This document shows positions 48,480 to 60,721 of a DNA stretch of 64,000 nt, piece after piece. The stretch's first letter is position 1. Every line of letters starts with the position of its first letter. Made by a program: the position numbers and the translations under genes. This DNA comes from Bryopsis sp. KO-2023 (lineage: Eukaryota; Chlorophyta; Ulvophyceae; Bryopsidales; Bryopsidaceae). The stretch is from NCBI GenBank assembly GCA_030272585.1, contig BSYQ01000001.1, positions 2,356,001 to 2,420,000 of the forward strand. The letters run 5' to 3'. The notes below the pieces were generated by a model that did not search any database, was not told the origin of the DNA, and saw only the letters and a list, made by a program, of their open reading frames with translations.

Positions 48480-51400
48480 ATGGAAAGCCTGTTGGACTTT
48501 TCTGATGATCTCCTTCTGAGAATCGTATCTCTGCTGGACCCGCAGGCTTTGTGCGCAACTTCTTGTACTTGCAAGAGGCTCCAATTGTTGTCAGATTCAG
48601 AACACTGCTGGAAAGGTGAATTCGAATGCTGGAGGGCTGCCTTTTCCGTTTCGCAGTTCGCATATCGATACATCTTGTTTTCACGTCACGCGGTTTTCCC
48701 CCCGCACCACATATTGGAGCTGGAAAACCACCGAATTGTGCATCGCCATGAAGCCCGTCGATATACAATCTCCACACATTATCGTGTTCTCTGTTTCGTG
48801 CATTCTCAACTGCTGGGTTCAATCGTGTCATTGTTTTTTCTTGCAGGAGGGATTCGAAATCTGATTTATGGCAGCCAATCCCTTCTCTCTGATCGGACAT
48901 TGGCAAGGAAAGCTCATCTGGTGTGGAAATCCATCAAGGACAAATCTTGGGGATCCCGAATCCACCGATTGCTGTCCAATGCAATCGATGATGACCTACA
49001 GGCAACTCAGCGAAAGCATGGCATCGAGTTTGGGAATTTCCTTCCGACCAGTATGTGTTGCCCATGTTTGGAAAAGAGATGTTGCATGTGATCCAGGGCT
49101 GCCAATTCTTCACGCGAGAAGCCTGGCATTTGTTTACTTTACTTGCATTTTTTGAACATCAGCTCCAGAAATCTTAGTCAATGGGACCAGGAATTGCCCT
49201 AACAACCTGTTGAACTCCCATATCACTCATTTGCATAGTGGACGGGCTACATGGGGCGGTTAGCCCCGATGTAACAACTTTGGAACCTGTTAAACTGAAA
49301 ATGGCCACCGATTGACCCATCACACTAATTAGATTTTGTTGAGTGAACCTCGTTCTCTTTGGTCACTGAGATTGGATTATTTTTCCAACGACAGAACAAT
49401 TTTAACAGCTACTGATGAGGTCTGCCCTGAATTCTGGTGACAGGGACAATCCGTGAAACCGGGGCCATCGTCTTGTTGGCCGATTTGAGAAAGATGGTTC
49501 TGATCGGGCCGACATGCGAGTCCGTCAAATCCTTCATCCCTCCAAACTCCCTAAATCAGCTGCTTTTTTCTGGATGCATGCTTTCCCCACATGTATGATT
49601 GCCCCACCCCAGAGATGCATCATGGAATCTACTCTTGGTGTTGCTGTGCTGACTCCACCTTTCCTCATTCTTTTTCGTCACTCTTTGTTATTTCTTTTTT
49701 CCATGCTTTCGATCCGAAACCCATTGTGGTGTCCTACCCAACATCCGAATATGAACAGTAAAAAACAGAGTAAATTAATTAAGGATTTTGAGATTTCTCG
49801 TTATTGTTTGGCACCCCTCCCCTTCAGGAGGTCCTCCGTTTTTTGGCGTTCGAGTATGAAGCTGTGAATTGCATGTCAGACCCCGACGCATTGATTGGTT
49901 CGTTGCGACAATTGCACTTGGATTGCCGGAAACAGGAAATTAAAACCGTCCATCGAGGGGGTTCGCAATTGTACCCCTCCATCCACCACTTGAGCACTTC
50001 ACCAGATGTCAGGGCTGTCTGCATTCAGGGAATGAAGATGGGGGATTTCGAAAACTATAGACAGGTAATTTGAAGCTCATAAGCAAGTTTTAGAACTACA
50101 CACAGCATCCCTGGAGAGTAGATATCATGGGGAGGAGAAATTTTGCTAGAATTGGGATATAGGAAACACACAGGTCTGGAAAACGATATTGAATGAATTT
50201 GATGTATCGAAAAGGTGTGTGGGTGCACTTGCAAGCATCGTACATCATAATAGATGTATTAAATATGCATGAATGATGGGAATTTTTGGAGGCCTGATTG
50301 CTGATGTTATTGTACAGCTGTATGGAGGGCAACATCTGCTGGACGTTCTGGACATCAGCGATTTCAACGGGGACGACCATGATGTGCTGGCGGTGCTGTG
50401 CGATTTGAGGAATTTATCGAGTTTCATTGCACAGAGAACTGGTATTGGAGGGCACACGCTGATGATGATGGGAAGCGTCCCCTCAGTCGTCGGCATGAAG
50501 CTCCGAAGATTGGATCTGTCAGGTGGGGTCTGGTGAAAATAGGCTGTTTTTTTATCAGTAATTTTCCCTGGACCTTGAACAAGGGATGGTTGCCAGAAAT
50601 TGGAAGACTGTGGAGCTATGAAGAGGATTGTTGGTGTTTTTTTTTTTAATATGTATGTATATATTCGATGAAATGTGTGCAGGTTGCCAACTGAAGACAC
50701 GTCGTGCCTTGCCGTTGTTCCGAGAGTGTCTGAAAAGAATGAAAAAGCTGGAAGGTAAAAAAAAAGCATAGTCAAAATAAACCCAATCTCACACCCGGTT
50801 TTTGCATCTATTCCATTCCTCTGATTAAATGCCAGCAATGATGAGATTCCTTCGTGAATATGCAAAATAAATAATTAATTAATTAATAATATTATAACAG
50901 TAGTTACGGCGCTTCGTTGCTTGTTTTTTTGCAGTGCTTGGTTTGGCTGACACCGAGACAGGGGAAATATTTGCCGATGTTTTGGAAACCGGAATGGGGA
51001 AGGTGCTGGACAGACTCGAATATTTGGACGTTGCTCATGTGGCTGACATGACTGCGGAAGGCCTGGCCAACATCCTGTGGTTTTCTCGCAACCTCCGGAC
51101 ACTGATTTGTCATGACTGCCAGGAGATCGGGGGGACGGGGGGCGAGGCTGCGATTATCAACCACATACTGAAGCATGGGTGTCAATCAATAAATGATCTT
51201 TCTGAAGCGATGCCAAGGTTGCACACGTTGTCTTGTGGGTGGGGGTTTGGGGGGAAATTGCTCGGGGCCGTTTGGAAAGCCTCCCCCCACATGGTTTGTT
51301 TTCGTGGGTCTATCGGAGCTTCTATATCGGACGCTTTGCTGCATGATCTGGCGAAATGCTGCCCCAGTTTGGAGAAGTTGGCACTGGAAGCTTGTCCGGT

Positions 51401-52595
51401 GTCCAGCCAAGGTGATTTCGAATCTTGCCTCTAGGATTTATCATTTTAGGACAGGTTATACCAGTGAGTTTTCGTTATATCTAGTCAAAACAATGGAGAA
51501 TTTTTTTCCTCATTTTCAGGCATGCGCAAGATTTTGCTCAATTGCCCGTGGCTCCACACGCTGCAGCTGATGAGGTGTGTGGGGCCCTTCCGTGAGGAAA
51601 TGCTGGAGGGTCTGGATGGTGTTTTCCGAGTGGACATGAAAGAGGTCTGCATCGTTTGGAGCGGCTGGGGGCTGTCGGAAGCCGGTTTAATGAGATTGAT
51701 CGGCCATGATCGACCCAATTTGGAGCACCTGGAGATAGTGGGTTGCAAGTAGGTTCCCCTGTCAATTTATGCATTCGTTGCTCTTCTCCTGATTGGATTG
51801 TTTGCTGATGATTCGGTGGTTTTTTCTGAAAGGGGGCTGTCGGATGCACTGCTACGCAAAGTCCTTCACGTGCATGCCCCACATTTGCGAGTCTTGCGGC
51901 TGGAAGAATGCAAGGGGGCCTCAGAGGAGCATCCCCATGCATTCACTTGCAAAGAGGTCGAGGAATTGGTGCTGTCATGTCCCAGACTCACCAGTCTCCG
52001 CCTTCGACACAGCTGTATGGTGGATGGAGGCTTCGTGAAAAGAATCGTTGAAAAATGCCCTTTGTTGGAGGATTTCTTGGTGGACAAGTGTGATGCCAGC
52101 CAGGGAATAGAAGCTGTGGAAGTGCAGCAGTTTAGCGCGTTGCGATACGTGCAGGTGAGAGGAGACAATTCCAGAATTCAACAAAATACTCTATGTTTCT
52201 TGCCGGTGGCCACTGTTTTCGTCATGATATCAAAAGAAATGCCTGCTTAATCCAACGCTACCCCTGCTGATCATTGAAAAGCGTTCGCTCCTGATGGACA
52301 CGATGTCTTTCATCTTCTGTTATATTTTTTAAATGCTGAAAAGGTGAATCAGCAGTGTTCATGGTGTGCTGGAAGCTTACTTTCGGGACTGGTGAGAATT
52401 CAACATACTCCACTGTGATTTTGACTTCAGTAAGTGTTTTTGAACTCATCGCAGGTGGCAGAGTGCAGTTTTGAGAAGCCGTTTCTGCAGGGAGGGGTCG
52501 GACTCAGTGGGGCATTAGGACCACGGCGAAGAGACAAAGATATTTTAGCCATGGACTTGCTGACGAGAGTGCCAAAGATTATCACAAAGGAATAA
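48480..52595 (+). CDS. F-box/leucine-rich-repeat protein
   Basis: This is a probable substrate receptor of an SCF ubiquitin ligase. It starts MESLLDFSDDLLLRIVSLLD, a clear F-box (to about residue 45, ending CKRLQLLSDSEHCWK), which would bind SKP1. After several short exons a long LRR region follows: LLDVLDISDFNGDDHDVLAV, LEYLDVAHVADMTAEGLANI, CCPSLEKLALEACPVS, LHTLQLMRCVG, PNLEHLEIVGC, LRVLRLEECKG, CPRLTSLRLRHSCMVDGGFV and CPLLEDFLVDKCDA. The regular C-x-x-L spacing fits the cysteine-containing FBXL type. The frame ends VPKIITKE at 52595. Exon ends between 48614 and 50700 are not fully resolved. Its target cannot be read from sequence. Confidence 0.85.
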
Positions 52596-52646
52596 ATCTT
52601 TTGTTGTTGTTTTTCTTTTCTGTTTTTTTGAAGAGAGGGGGAAAAG

Positions 52647-54736
52647 TCAAGGAGGGGAGCGAGTGAAACAAATGTGGTTACACATGGTTGGTGTTTTTTC
52701 TTTCAAGGGTGAATAGTGACAGTGCATAAACTCGACCATCACGTTGACTCCAATGAACTTGGCAACTTTTGCCAAAGGATAAGCTGGCAGTGCGAGCAGG
52801 ATAGTGGAAAGAGTCAGGGTGCGGTTCACAGCCACCACTCCATTCCCTGGTTTTCTATACCACTCGAACCTTCTCCTCAAAAGCTTTTCAACCGTCAAGA
52901 GGCTTGTCCCCGCAGCAGCCAATGCCCACCACTCCCTTCATGAATGGAAAAGTCAGCATACGAAAAAGTTGAGGAAATGACTAGTACCAGACAAAGATGG
53001 AGAGTAATTTCTGTAGCTAGGAAACTGTTCTTCCAAAATCAATGGTTTTGTACAGCAATGGCCTACCTCCTTGCACCGTGGAGCAGCATGGAGACCAAGA
53101 ATGACATCGATGTCCCCAGGATCCCTCCCCCTAATGGTTTGTATACATACACCAGAAGCCAGCAATGCCATGAGACATGAAATTGCCTGAAGAAAGCCGT
53201 AACAGATGCTGTGCACTGCCACAAGAGCAGGGGGGTATCCTGAATTGCATCTACTCCACAAACCCTGGCACACACCCTCGACATCGCAAACGGTAGATGG
53301 GATTCCCAAAAAATCATCGTCAAGAAGGCCACCGACATGAACCAATTCTGTAGGATGCCTGTCTCATGTACCCCTTGCCTCAGTGTTTGTTGTGGGAAAT
53401 AGAAAGTTCTTGATGCGACTTCGATCAAGAAAATGCACAACAGGTTTGAAACCACATACTGGGTGAAACCCTTAAGAGGCTCTTGAGGTTTCATGGTATT
53501 GTCACCCCTCCTCGTCGCTGTGAAATCTTTGAAGCTCATCAAGGGTCCACAAATATAGAGAGGGAAAAAGGTTATATACTCCAGGAAAGTCAGCAAGCTG
53601 GCATCCAGGGATGCTGTTGGCTTGGAGTGTGATCGGTGGCGTGCCTCGTCCATGTCCAAGCAATAACTGAGACTCCTCATCAGGGAGTATCGGTGTGTCA
53701 AGCCAACTCTAAACATTTCCCACCCTGAGCACCTGGTTGAACAGTTCCCTGTCCAAGTTTCAATTTCTGACGTTGTAGATGTACGTCGGTAATTTGAGCC
53801 GACATGCTTTTGAGGCAGTGCCGCTTTCCAAAATTTTGGTGCAAGAGCAAGGGGATACTCAGATCAATTGGGAGTTACCTCCAGGATGGATCGGTGCAAT
53901 CGTGAAACCACATCTCATTGATAATGAGGAGAAGCGCATGCCATCCCCACACCAATCCTTTTGCCACCTTTCCTTGAAAGCACCCAGAAATCCGCCAATA
54001 TATGAAATATGTCCCGAAGATTGCCACATCCCACATCGATGAGGTCTTGTGGGTGTACACGATAAAACCCAGGGACAACACAATGGTCGTCATTTGACGT
54101 CTGGATGATCCCAACACACATTCGCTGCTCCTCGCCAACAAGGCGTACAGAACTTGCAGGGGCAGTATTCCAGTGAGCCATTGCCAGTAGCGTGGATGCG
54201 ATGTATCCCTCGCTGAACAAAAGAGATGTGTGAATCCAACACAAAATGTGTTTTTGCTACAGGATTTTCAATGTGGCACGGTCATACCTCCAAGCAATGT
54301 GGTGTTGTCATACAGCCACCAAGCCGAAATTGTTATCCCAATTATCGATGTCGCTCGTACGAACGAGATCATCTTTTGTGGGGAGTTCCGTGGAATTTCG
54401 GCAAGAAAACTCGATTCAACAAGTTGATGAAACGGATGTCGGGGCGTTTTTCTACTTGAAAAACGATCAATGCCGTTCAGAACTGCAACATCTTTGTCCA
54501 AAAGCACGAAACAAGGATGAGGTTAATGTGGATAGGCACTGGAGCCCAGCAGTCTCAAGGCATGGTACAAAAATAGAAACTTTCTTGCCAACAGCAGGAA
54601 GCAATACAATGTGAGATGAATACAACACCCCCCAAAACATTCCCAGCTGAACCAAAAAACTCCCCAACCAGAGGGACACATCTTTGTACAAGCGTGACAA
54701 TAATGACAAAAAGCGAAACGATAGAAAACACAGCAT
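52647..54736 (-). CDS. MBOAT-family O-acyltransferase (GUP1/HHAT-like)
   Basis: This is a multipass ER membrane acyltransferase. From the ATG at 54736 (MLCFLSFRFLSLLSRLYKD) the minus strand encodes several hydrophobic exons. The core exon at about 53066-53716 has RYSLMRSLSYCLDMDEAR, LLTFLEYITFFPLYICGPLM, and the family hallmark FFRQFHVSWHCWLLVYVYKP with LGGG. The catalytic-type His is in MSFLVSMLLHGA. The C-terminal exon ends at 52647. The GUP1/HHAT subgroup is suggested by the SLSYCLD and WHCWLLVYVY-PLGG pattern. Candidate substrates include lysophospholipids, GPI lipids or proteins. The gene is followed tail-to-tail by the F-box gene, with a 51 bp gap. Confidence 0.8.
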
Positions 54737-54936
54737 CAAATATCTTCCTTGCTAAACATTGACAAAAACTATCATTCGTTAACTATATATTGTGTGTGTG
54801 TATTTATATGCATATTATACCACTTCCAACAGTGGATATGTATATCCCCCCCCAGAAGCCTCGCTGCCCCCCCCCTCTTCCCCCCGACACGAACTCCCCC
54901 CCATGAAACCTACAGAACAAGCATCTTGTAACTATA

Positions 54937-56995
54937 TCAGTAACCCCCAACCATAGCACCATGAGGTGGTGCTTGGGGTGCATCCGGAATATTGTGGGAT
55001 GGCCTGTAAGGTTGAGGTGGCGCTTGGGGTGCATCCGGAATATTGTGGGACGGTCTGTAAGGTTGGTGTGGGTGGGGTTGGGGAGGAACTGAATGTGAGT
55101 GACCAAATCCTCCGTATGCTTCGACAGACGTCTCGTGCAGCACTCTGTAACTTTGGGCCAGGAAATCTCGCAAATTGCTGGAATCCTTCAGCAACGCTCG
55201 CAGGGCGCTGCTGCACTCTTGCTCCAGCTGTTCGAATTCTGTTTTGCAATCTTCACACAGGCAGAAACTGACTGTCAGCAATATATATATATATATGTAT
55301 ATATCGAAATCACTGTTAGATGGCATTTGACGAGTTGATATTAGAGATGCACGCGGTCCATTGGATTAATATGAACTGCAATTTGATGAATAGAAGAAGC
55401 CTTGTGTTTCACCCACTTGCACATTTCTCCTCTTTGTGTCGGAGCTTCCTTTCTGTCTCTTCGAAAGATCTTTGCTGTTTTCCGTCCCCTTTGTCAAGCC
55501 TGGACCGGATTCCATTGGCCTTGGCTGCATCATGCACGAACACAAACTTCATCATCAGGTAACCAACCAGCAAATAACCCAAACCATTTCCCCACTCCAA
55601 CAAACTCCATATTTGACTTCCTTACGCGCAACTGCTGGCCTTGGTGTCAGACACCCAAGAAATCATAGATTTTTATAGATATATGTATAACCAAAGCGAA
55701 AGAGGTGAAGAACGTAGCATCCCCATAGCTATGACTGATGTAAAAATATGAAATCAGTTTCAACGCTGAGTCTGCTAAGGATAAAGCTTAATTCACCATC
55801 CTTTCAGTCCAGCCTCTAGCGTCATTGATTTACCTTCCAGTCCAGTCACAGTTCTTCTTCGAGAGTCGAACTCTATTCTCGTCTTCTCTACTTCGGCAAG
55901 GAGGACCTACGATCCAGAAAATGGGGGAAGACTAAAGCATCGGCCACTGTTCATCCTATTCAATTTTATCGAATTTTGTTTTGGGAAAAAATGGAAAAAA
56001 AAGAAAAAGGTAGTGTTTGAAAGCACAACATGTAACCCATGCCCCTCAATTCATGCATTCTGCAGTAAAATTTTCTGGGAAAAAAATGGTTACATATTGA
56101 ATGGGTTCTATCAAGTATTTCAATGCCCATGTAAAGACAAGGATTCCTTAAAATTTTCAAGTGTTGAAGCGGAAATGAAAGTGGAAATTGTGTGTGCATT
56201 TCAAACTCTAGCATCGTGAAGGCCAAGTCTTTCAGGTGAAAATCGAAGTGAAATCTGTCAGCACCTTGGCCCTGTCGAAAGCGCTCAGCCATTCTCTCAA
56301 GGGGGCATGGACCTCCACATTCAGCCGAACAGTCAAAACTTCAGCTGCTGTCGTGATCCTTTCCACTTGAACCCCCGCACCGACGATATCCAGATCGGCC
56401 GTCTCACGAATGGTCTCTCCGGTGTCAGACAGGATGTAAGGTGTTGGAACAGGGGATTCCAACAAATATTTCATGTTCAAACTCAGCCCTACACACACAC
56501 CAGAAGTGCATGGTTTGTCTCTGTTTGGAATAAGGATATGAGTTATCATAAGTAACCGATCGGCCATTTTCTGGCTGCAAGGTTATTCACGTAAATGCGA
56601 TGTCACACTTTTTCAGCAGAAGCCGCAGATGCTTTGTGGAAATAGTGTGACCTTGGCTTTTCCCGTTTTCGAACGGGAACTGCTCGCGGGCTAGAACTTA
56701 CCTCGAACGTCGTCCTCGACTTTCGTAAGCTGTTCATCTACTTGGCGTAAAGAACGCGCAAAACCTTCCGCCTCGCGCAGCATCTGCTGGTTTCGTCCAT
56801 TGGACGTTCGTTCCGGGGTCTCTCCGAACCTCTGACGGAGCTGCAAAGTTGGAACCAAAAAACGATCGCTATCACGAACAGCAACGAGCGAAGAGCGTGG
56901 GTGACCTTAGATACTTTGGTACTTTGATTGTCAACGTCTTTGGGCAGCGTCTAGAAACTGACCCCTTCACTGAAACGCCTCCACCTCTTTCCCAT
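54937..56995 (-). CDS. BAR-domain protein with Pro-rich repeated tail
   Basis: This is a likely membrane-curvature-binding protein. Exon 1 (56963-56995, MGKRWRRFSEG) joins in phase to 56702-56840 (LRQRFGETPER...LTKVEDDVR). That joins to the exon beginning at 56488 (GLSLNMKYLLESPVP, then VRLNVEVHAPLREWLSAFDRAK). Later exons near 55409-55555 and 54937-55260 add charged helices (KKLRHKEEKC-type; CKTEFEQLEQECSSALRALL). The helical pattern, the PLREWL segment and the long charged helices fit a BAR/amphiphysin fold, as in endocytic adaptors. The tail has two 17-residue copies of QPYRPSHNIPDAPQAPP, which could bind SH3-like domains. Family assignment is by pattern only. A divergent coiled-coil protein is the main alternative. 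Confidence 0.6.
54961..55065. repeat. 51-bp tandem coding repeat
   Basis: Two copies, at about 54961-55014 and 55015-55065, differ at a few third positions. They encode the repeated proline-rich peptide of the BAR-like gene, so they are in frame and translated. Confidence 0.8.
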
Positions 56996-57812
56996 GGTCG
57001 TGCGAAGATAGGAGGTCCTTTTTAGAAGCTAATAGCAATCGTAGTTAGTTGGCGACTTTAAAACACTTCTGTAGCCTCTGGACGATAATAGTGTATACCT
57101 CACGAGCGCTGAGGTTTTGAATTGTGCGCCGTGAGTGTTTGGTGACAATATCGAGTCCTTTGTTGGAGTGTGTGAGTGATACTGACGGCATGAATAAGAG
57201 CTCGTGATGATCCGACTGTTCCATTGGGATGGTGAATGAGACTCTAGGGAAATGCGATTGTGGTCGTTCAGAGTGTTCGTGGATGATTCCTTCAGCGTTG
57301 CCAGAAGCTAATGTCGTCGTCATTGTATCCCAGTTCTCGTCTGGAGGAGGCTTCGTTCCCAGTCTAACCAAAATGTACACGGCCAGCAAAGATTCGCTTT
57401 TGGAGATAGTTAAAATAGGCTATAAGTTTCTATAGATCACCAAACTATCACCATGGAAAAGTAGGTGTTGGATCATATATCACTTGTGGAAATCTGTTTG
57501 ATGAACACTGAATGAAGGATGCGGTTTTGCATGGTGTCTTTGTGCGGGGGTAGTTTTTTGGGGGCTTTTTTTCAAAGCTGCCTGTGCATGCCAATGCAAG
57601 CAGTGGTGATTTCACAGATTATCGATGGTCTGTGTATTTCTAGTTGGGTCCTATCAAAAGCCAGTTCCTTCCCTTCCCTTTCCATGTCTTAATGTTTCTT
57701 CTTCCCGAGCTATCTGAAAACTGCACCCTCTTTTCAACCCATGGCGCCGTATTAAGCCCTGCGGAAATATGCAACCCTTTAGTGTTCCACTGTACTCTTT
57801 TTTGCCGAACCC
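56996..57812. other. Spacer between two minus-strand genes
   Basis: This holds the upstream region of the BAR-like gene and the 3' region of the IQ/SFI1-like gene. A 114-codon minus-strand frame (57045-57389) lacks an ATG at its start and has no recognised domain, so it is not called. A longer C-terminal frame of the IQ gene reaches 57640 if the last intron is spliced differently. Confidence 0.45.
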
Positions 57813-60305
57813 TCACACGATGTGCAACGACACACACTGACTGCAGCTGCTGAGGAAGAAAGAAATGCAGCACCACAAATTTACCTGGTCTGGTTGATCG
57901 GCTCCAAGTCAGCACCACCGTTAGAAAGATGGGAGGGGGTGCCGCCACCGTGGTCTCTTCCAACAAGGGCTACCCACCAGTGGAACGCGTTGCGAACACG
58001 CCGCCGATTCACTCTCTTGGCGACGAATTCCGCTACACGTAAGTGCACCTAGCCCATTGACCACTTTCAGAGCTCTCCTCCAGCTGGAAAGACAAAGCCA
58101 TCCACATCCAACCCACGCACCTGGTTTATAGCACGATTGTGGATCGTCACGCTGTGCCAATGGTTGAAGGGAGCCCTCATCAAAGCAGTGTTCACAATAC
58201 CCCATCGATTCAACACATCCTTCCTTGATACCTTCTGCTGTCGAACCTACAAACCCTCCATCCAAAGGCACACACCCCTTGAGACACAGATCACCAAGGC
58301 TAGCTGCTATTGCGCCTCACTCACCTCTTCACAAAAAGCTTGAAACGCCACGCCCAGCCTGCGTGCTGTGATTCGCCTTGCAAATTTCTGAAGATCGGAC
58401 TGGAGCTTAGCCCGACTTCGCCAGCGACTCAATCCCATCGATAGGACGGTGCGGTAGCCAGCTCGACGCGCAGCTCCCCACAGGGCATGCCTCGACCAAT
58501 CCCTTCCCTAGCCACAAGCGAACTATACGTCGACCTCGTTGACATGCTGTGAATGTTCTGTGGGGCATCCAAATACACTCACCTGCACGCTCCATTTCTC
58601 TTTTTTCGTCTGAACGACGATCTTCCAAGCCGCCAACGCGTTCTTTCTTAGAACCAGGCAATACTGGCGTTTCGCCTGCAGGTACTTGACCTGCTTGGTC
58701 TTCAAAAACGAGAACACGTAGCGCCATGCAGCAAAGTACTGCTTTTGTTGACAGAAGCTCCTTCGCTTTTGAATGGTGGAAACTGCGTCGTTTTCGAGTT
58801 CTTGGTCCAGCAATTCCTGCACGGTGCAAAAAATTTGTTAGGAATGGGACCCATATTCCAGTCTTCTTACAATGGGCTCTTCGTGGTGTGTTAAAGTTCT
58901 TTCTTTCGTTCGTTTGGGATCGAATGGGCACCTGGGGAACTGGTCCATCCCATTCCATGTCTTTCATCATAGCCTTCAACTTCACGAGTGCGCGAGCTCT
59001 TCTCTCTTCGCGGCGGAGGAGAATGTTCTTCCGACTATAACAGCCAGTGGCAACTGACAGCCATGTGTTTAGAATCAGTTTTTGGAAGGTCTTGGTTCTT
59101 TTCTGCAATAGCAGCTCCACTTGAACTTGAGCGGCCTAGGCATATCCATACATTTCAGTGGCGCGCAAAAGTTGCTAGGGAAATTTTGCTCCAAAGTCGA
59201 CTGTTGCTTACGGGATGGCTGTTCTTTGCGATTTCTGCCCAGAGGAGGAACGCCCTCATCTTGAGAACGCGCTCGTTTGTCGCTTGCATGTTTGAGATGG
59301 ACCATTCCTGCATCCGGCGGCGAGAGACCCACTCGAGGAGCAGAGTGCGAATCGAAGAGAACTCCTTTCGCCACCAGGCAACCAAGGCGAACTTCGCTCG
59401 TCCGAATCTCTTCCGGGCCAGATACCCCCTCACATGAGAATTAATTATTGTCGCAGCTCGATCCTGCTGTGTTAAGTCGTCTTCATCGCGCAACATGTGC
59501 TCGATGTTCCGAAGAACCTGCAAGAGAGCAAAAGGAGATCTCCAAGATGGGCTTTGAGGGTCTTAAATCAAGCGAACAGAAGCTCTCAGGCTCGATTTCT
59601 CTTTTCCAGTACCTTCTCTGCAGAGCTGCAGAGATGGCTGAATTCGCCGCTGAGGTTTCCCAGCCTCGAGAACCCACAAGAGTCCTCTCTTGTCACTAAA
59701 CTCCAATCCGCAGACGTCTTTTGTCTGGAGATGGCCCGATCCAACAATTCTACTCGACCGGCAATCGAAGCACATGCTCCACGGAGATCTTCGTATTTGG
59801 TCAAGTTACCCCCACCGTTCGAAGCCCCACTCCATCTCCTGGTTGGCGAAGATGTCCAGGCCCGTAGGCTGGCAGCGCTGGATCGCCTCCCCCCATCAAT
59901 GTATTGGAGATGATGCGAAGACCATGCATTCCCACCACTTGCGGAGCCCGACTGGTAGGGGTTTTTGAACGCGTGCACAGGCAGCCAAGAAGGGTGCGAG
60001 AGCACTCTTCCTCCTGGTTCCCCAGAGATTGTCCTCTTCGGGGAAATAAAGTGAGGGAGTGTGGTTGGCGGCGGATGTCGACGCCCGCAGTGCGTTTTTG
60101 GACGTCTTTGGCGTGCATCCAGATCCCCGCAATGACGATTCGTGGAATCCTCGTTGCACCAAACTGGACCGCTTGCAGTTCGCCGCCGCGACAGATTCGA
60201 TCCGGCGAACCTTGTGGTGGTGTTTGCCCTAGTGCAGTTGTTTCGATTGTTCTTCTCTGATTCCGTCTCTGAAATCGCAGGCAGACGAGTTTCAATGGGA
60301 GACAT
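57813..60305 (-). CDS. IQ-motif, SFI1-like Trp-repeat protein
   Basis: This is a probable centrosomal/basal-body or cytoskeletal calmodulin/centrin-binding protein. Eight exons join in phase to about 637 aa: 59613-60305, 59212-59517, 58932-59102, 58583-58816, 58325-58507, 58121-58246, 57885-58048 and 57813-57849. The ATG at 60305 opens MSPIETRLPAISETE. An IQ motif is clear at AATIINSHVRGYLARKRFGR. It is followed by helical repeats built around Trp (FALVAWWRKEF, AFLLWAEIAK, LILNTWLSVATG, YFAAWRYVFSF, ALAAWKIVVQ, MGLSRWRSRAK, APFNHWHSVTI, NAFHWWVALV), as in SFI1 and related centrin-binding proteins. If real, it points to an organism with flagella or centrioles. The extreme C terminus depends on the last splice site. 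Confidence 0.78.
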
Positions 60306-60721
60306 GCCAAACCACGAGATCGACCTCGAGACTGCAACACGCGTCAGTGTGAGGTATTCGCGACTGTGGTGGCGTCTGGGAGGGGTATGTACAAAATTCT
60401 GGCCTTGTCGATTATTCAATCTGCTCACAAGCTGTCGGTGATCGATTCTTCTTGTGCAGCGTGTCTCACAAACATGGACAGGAAGAGAAGGAATAAATAA
60501 CCACAGACTAACTGAGGAGCAAACAACAAAGCGCAACTTGGCTTTTTTATATTTACATTGCATCTCCCCTTGAATTTGATGAAATCAAGCTGGTGCGTAT
60601 TTACAATTTACTTGCTTCTCTATTTCTGTGCAGGCTCTGGATCCCTGCAGGTAAGCACCGAAAGATGCCCTTGCCATGACTACTACTAATGGAGGTTCTG
60701 CCTAGTATTGATGAACAGACT

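Noticed and set aside
57045-57389. Minus-strand 114-codon frame upstream of the BAR-like gene
   Set aside because: There is no ATG at its start and no domain; it lies where the promoter of the BAR-like gene is expected.
57929-58040. Plus-strand exon starting MGGGAATVVSSNKGY with a GT donor
   Set aside because: No following plus-strand exon fits; the opposite strand holds an in-phase exon of the IQ/SFI1-like gene (VAEFVAKRVNRRR...NAFHWWVAL).
60306-60563. N-terminal extension of the IQ/SFI1-like protein
   Set aside because: The frame stays open but begins without an ATG, and its composition changes; the ATG at 60305 is the first credible start.
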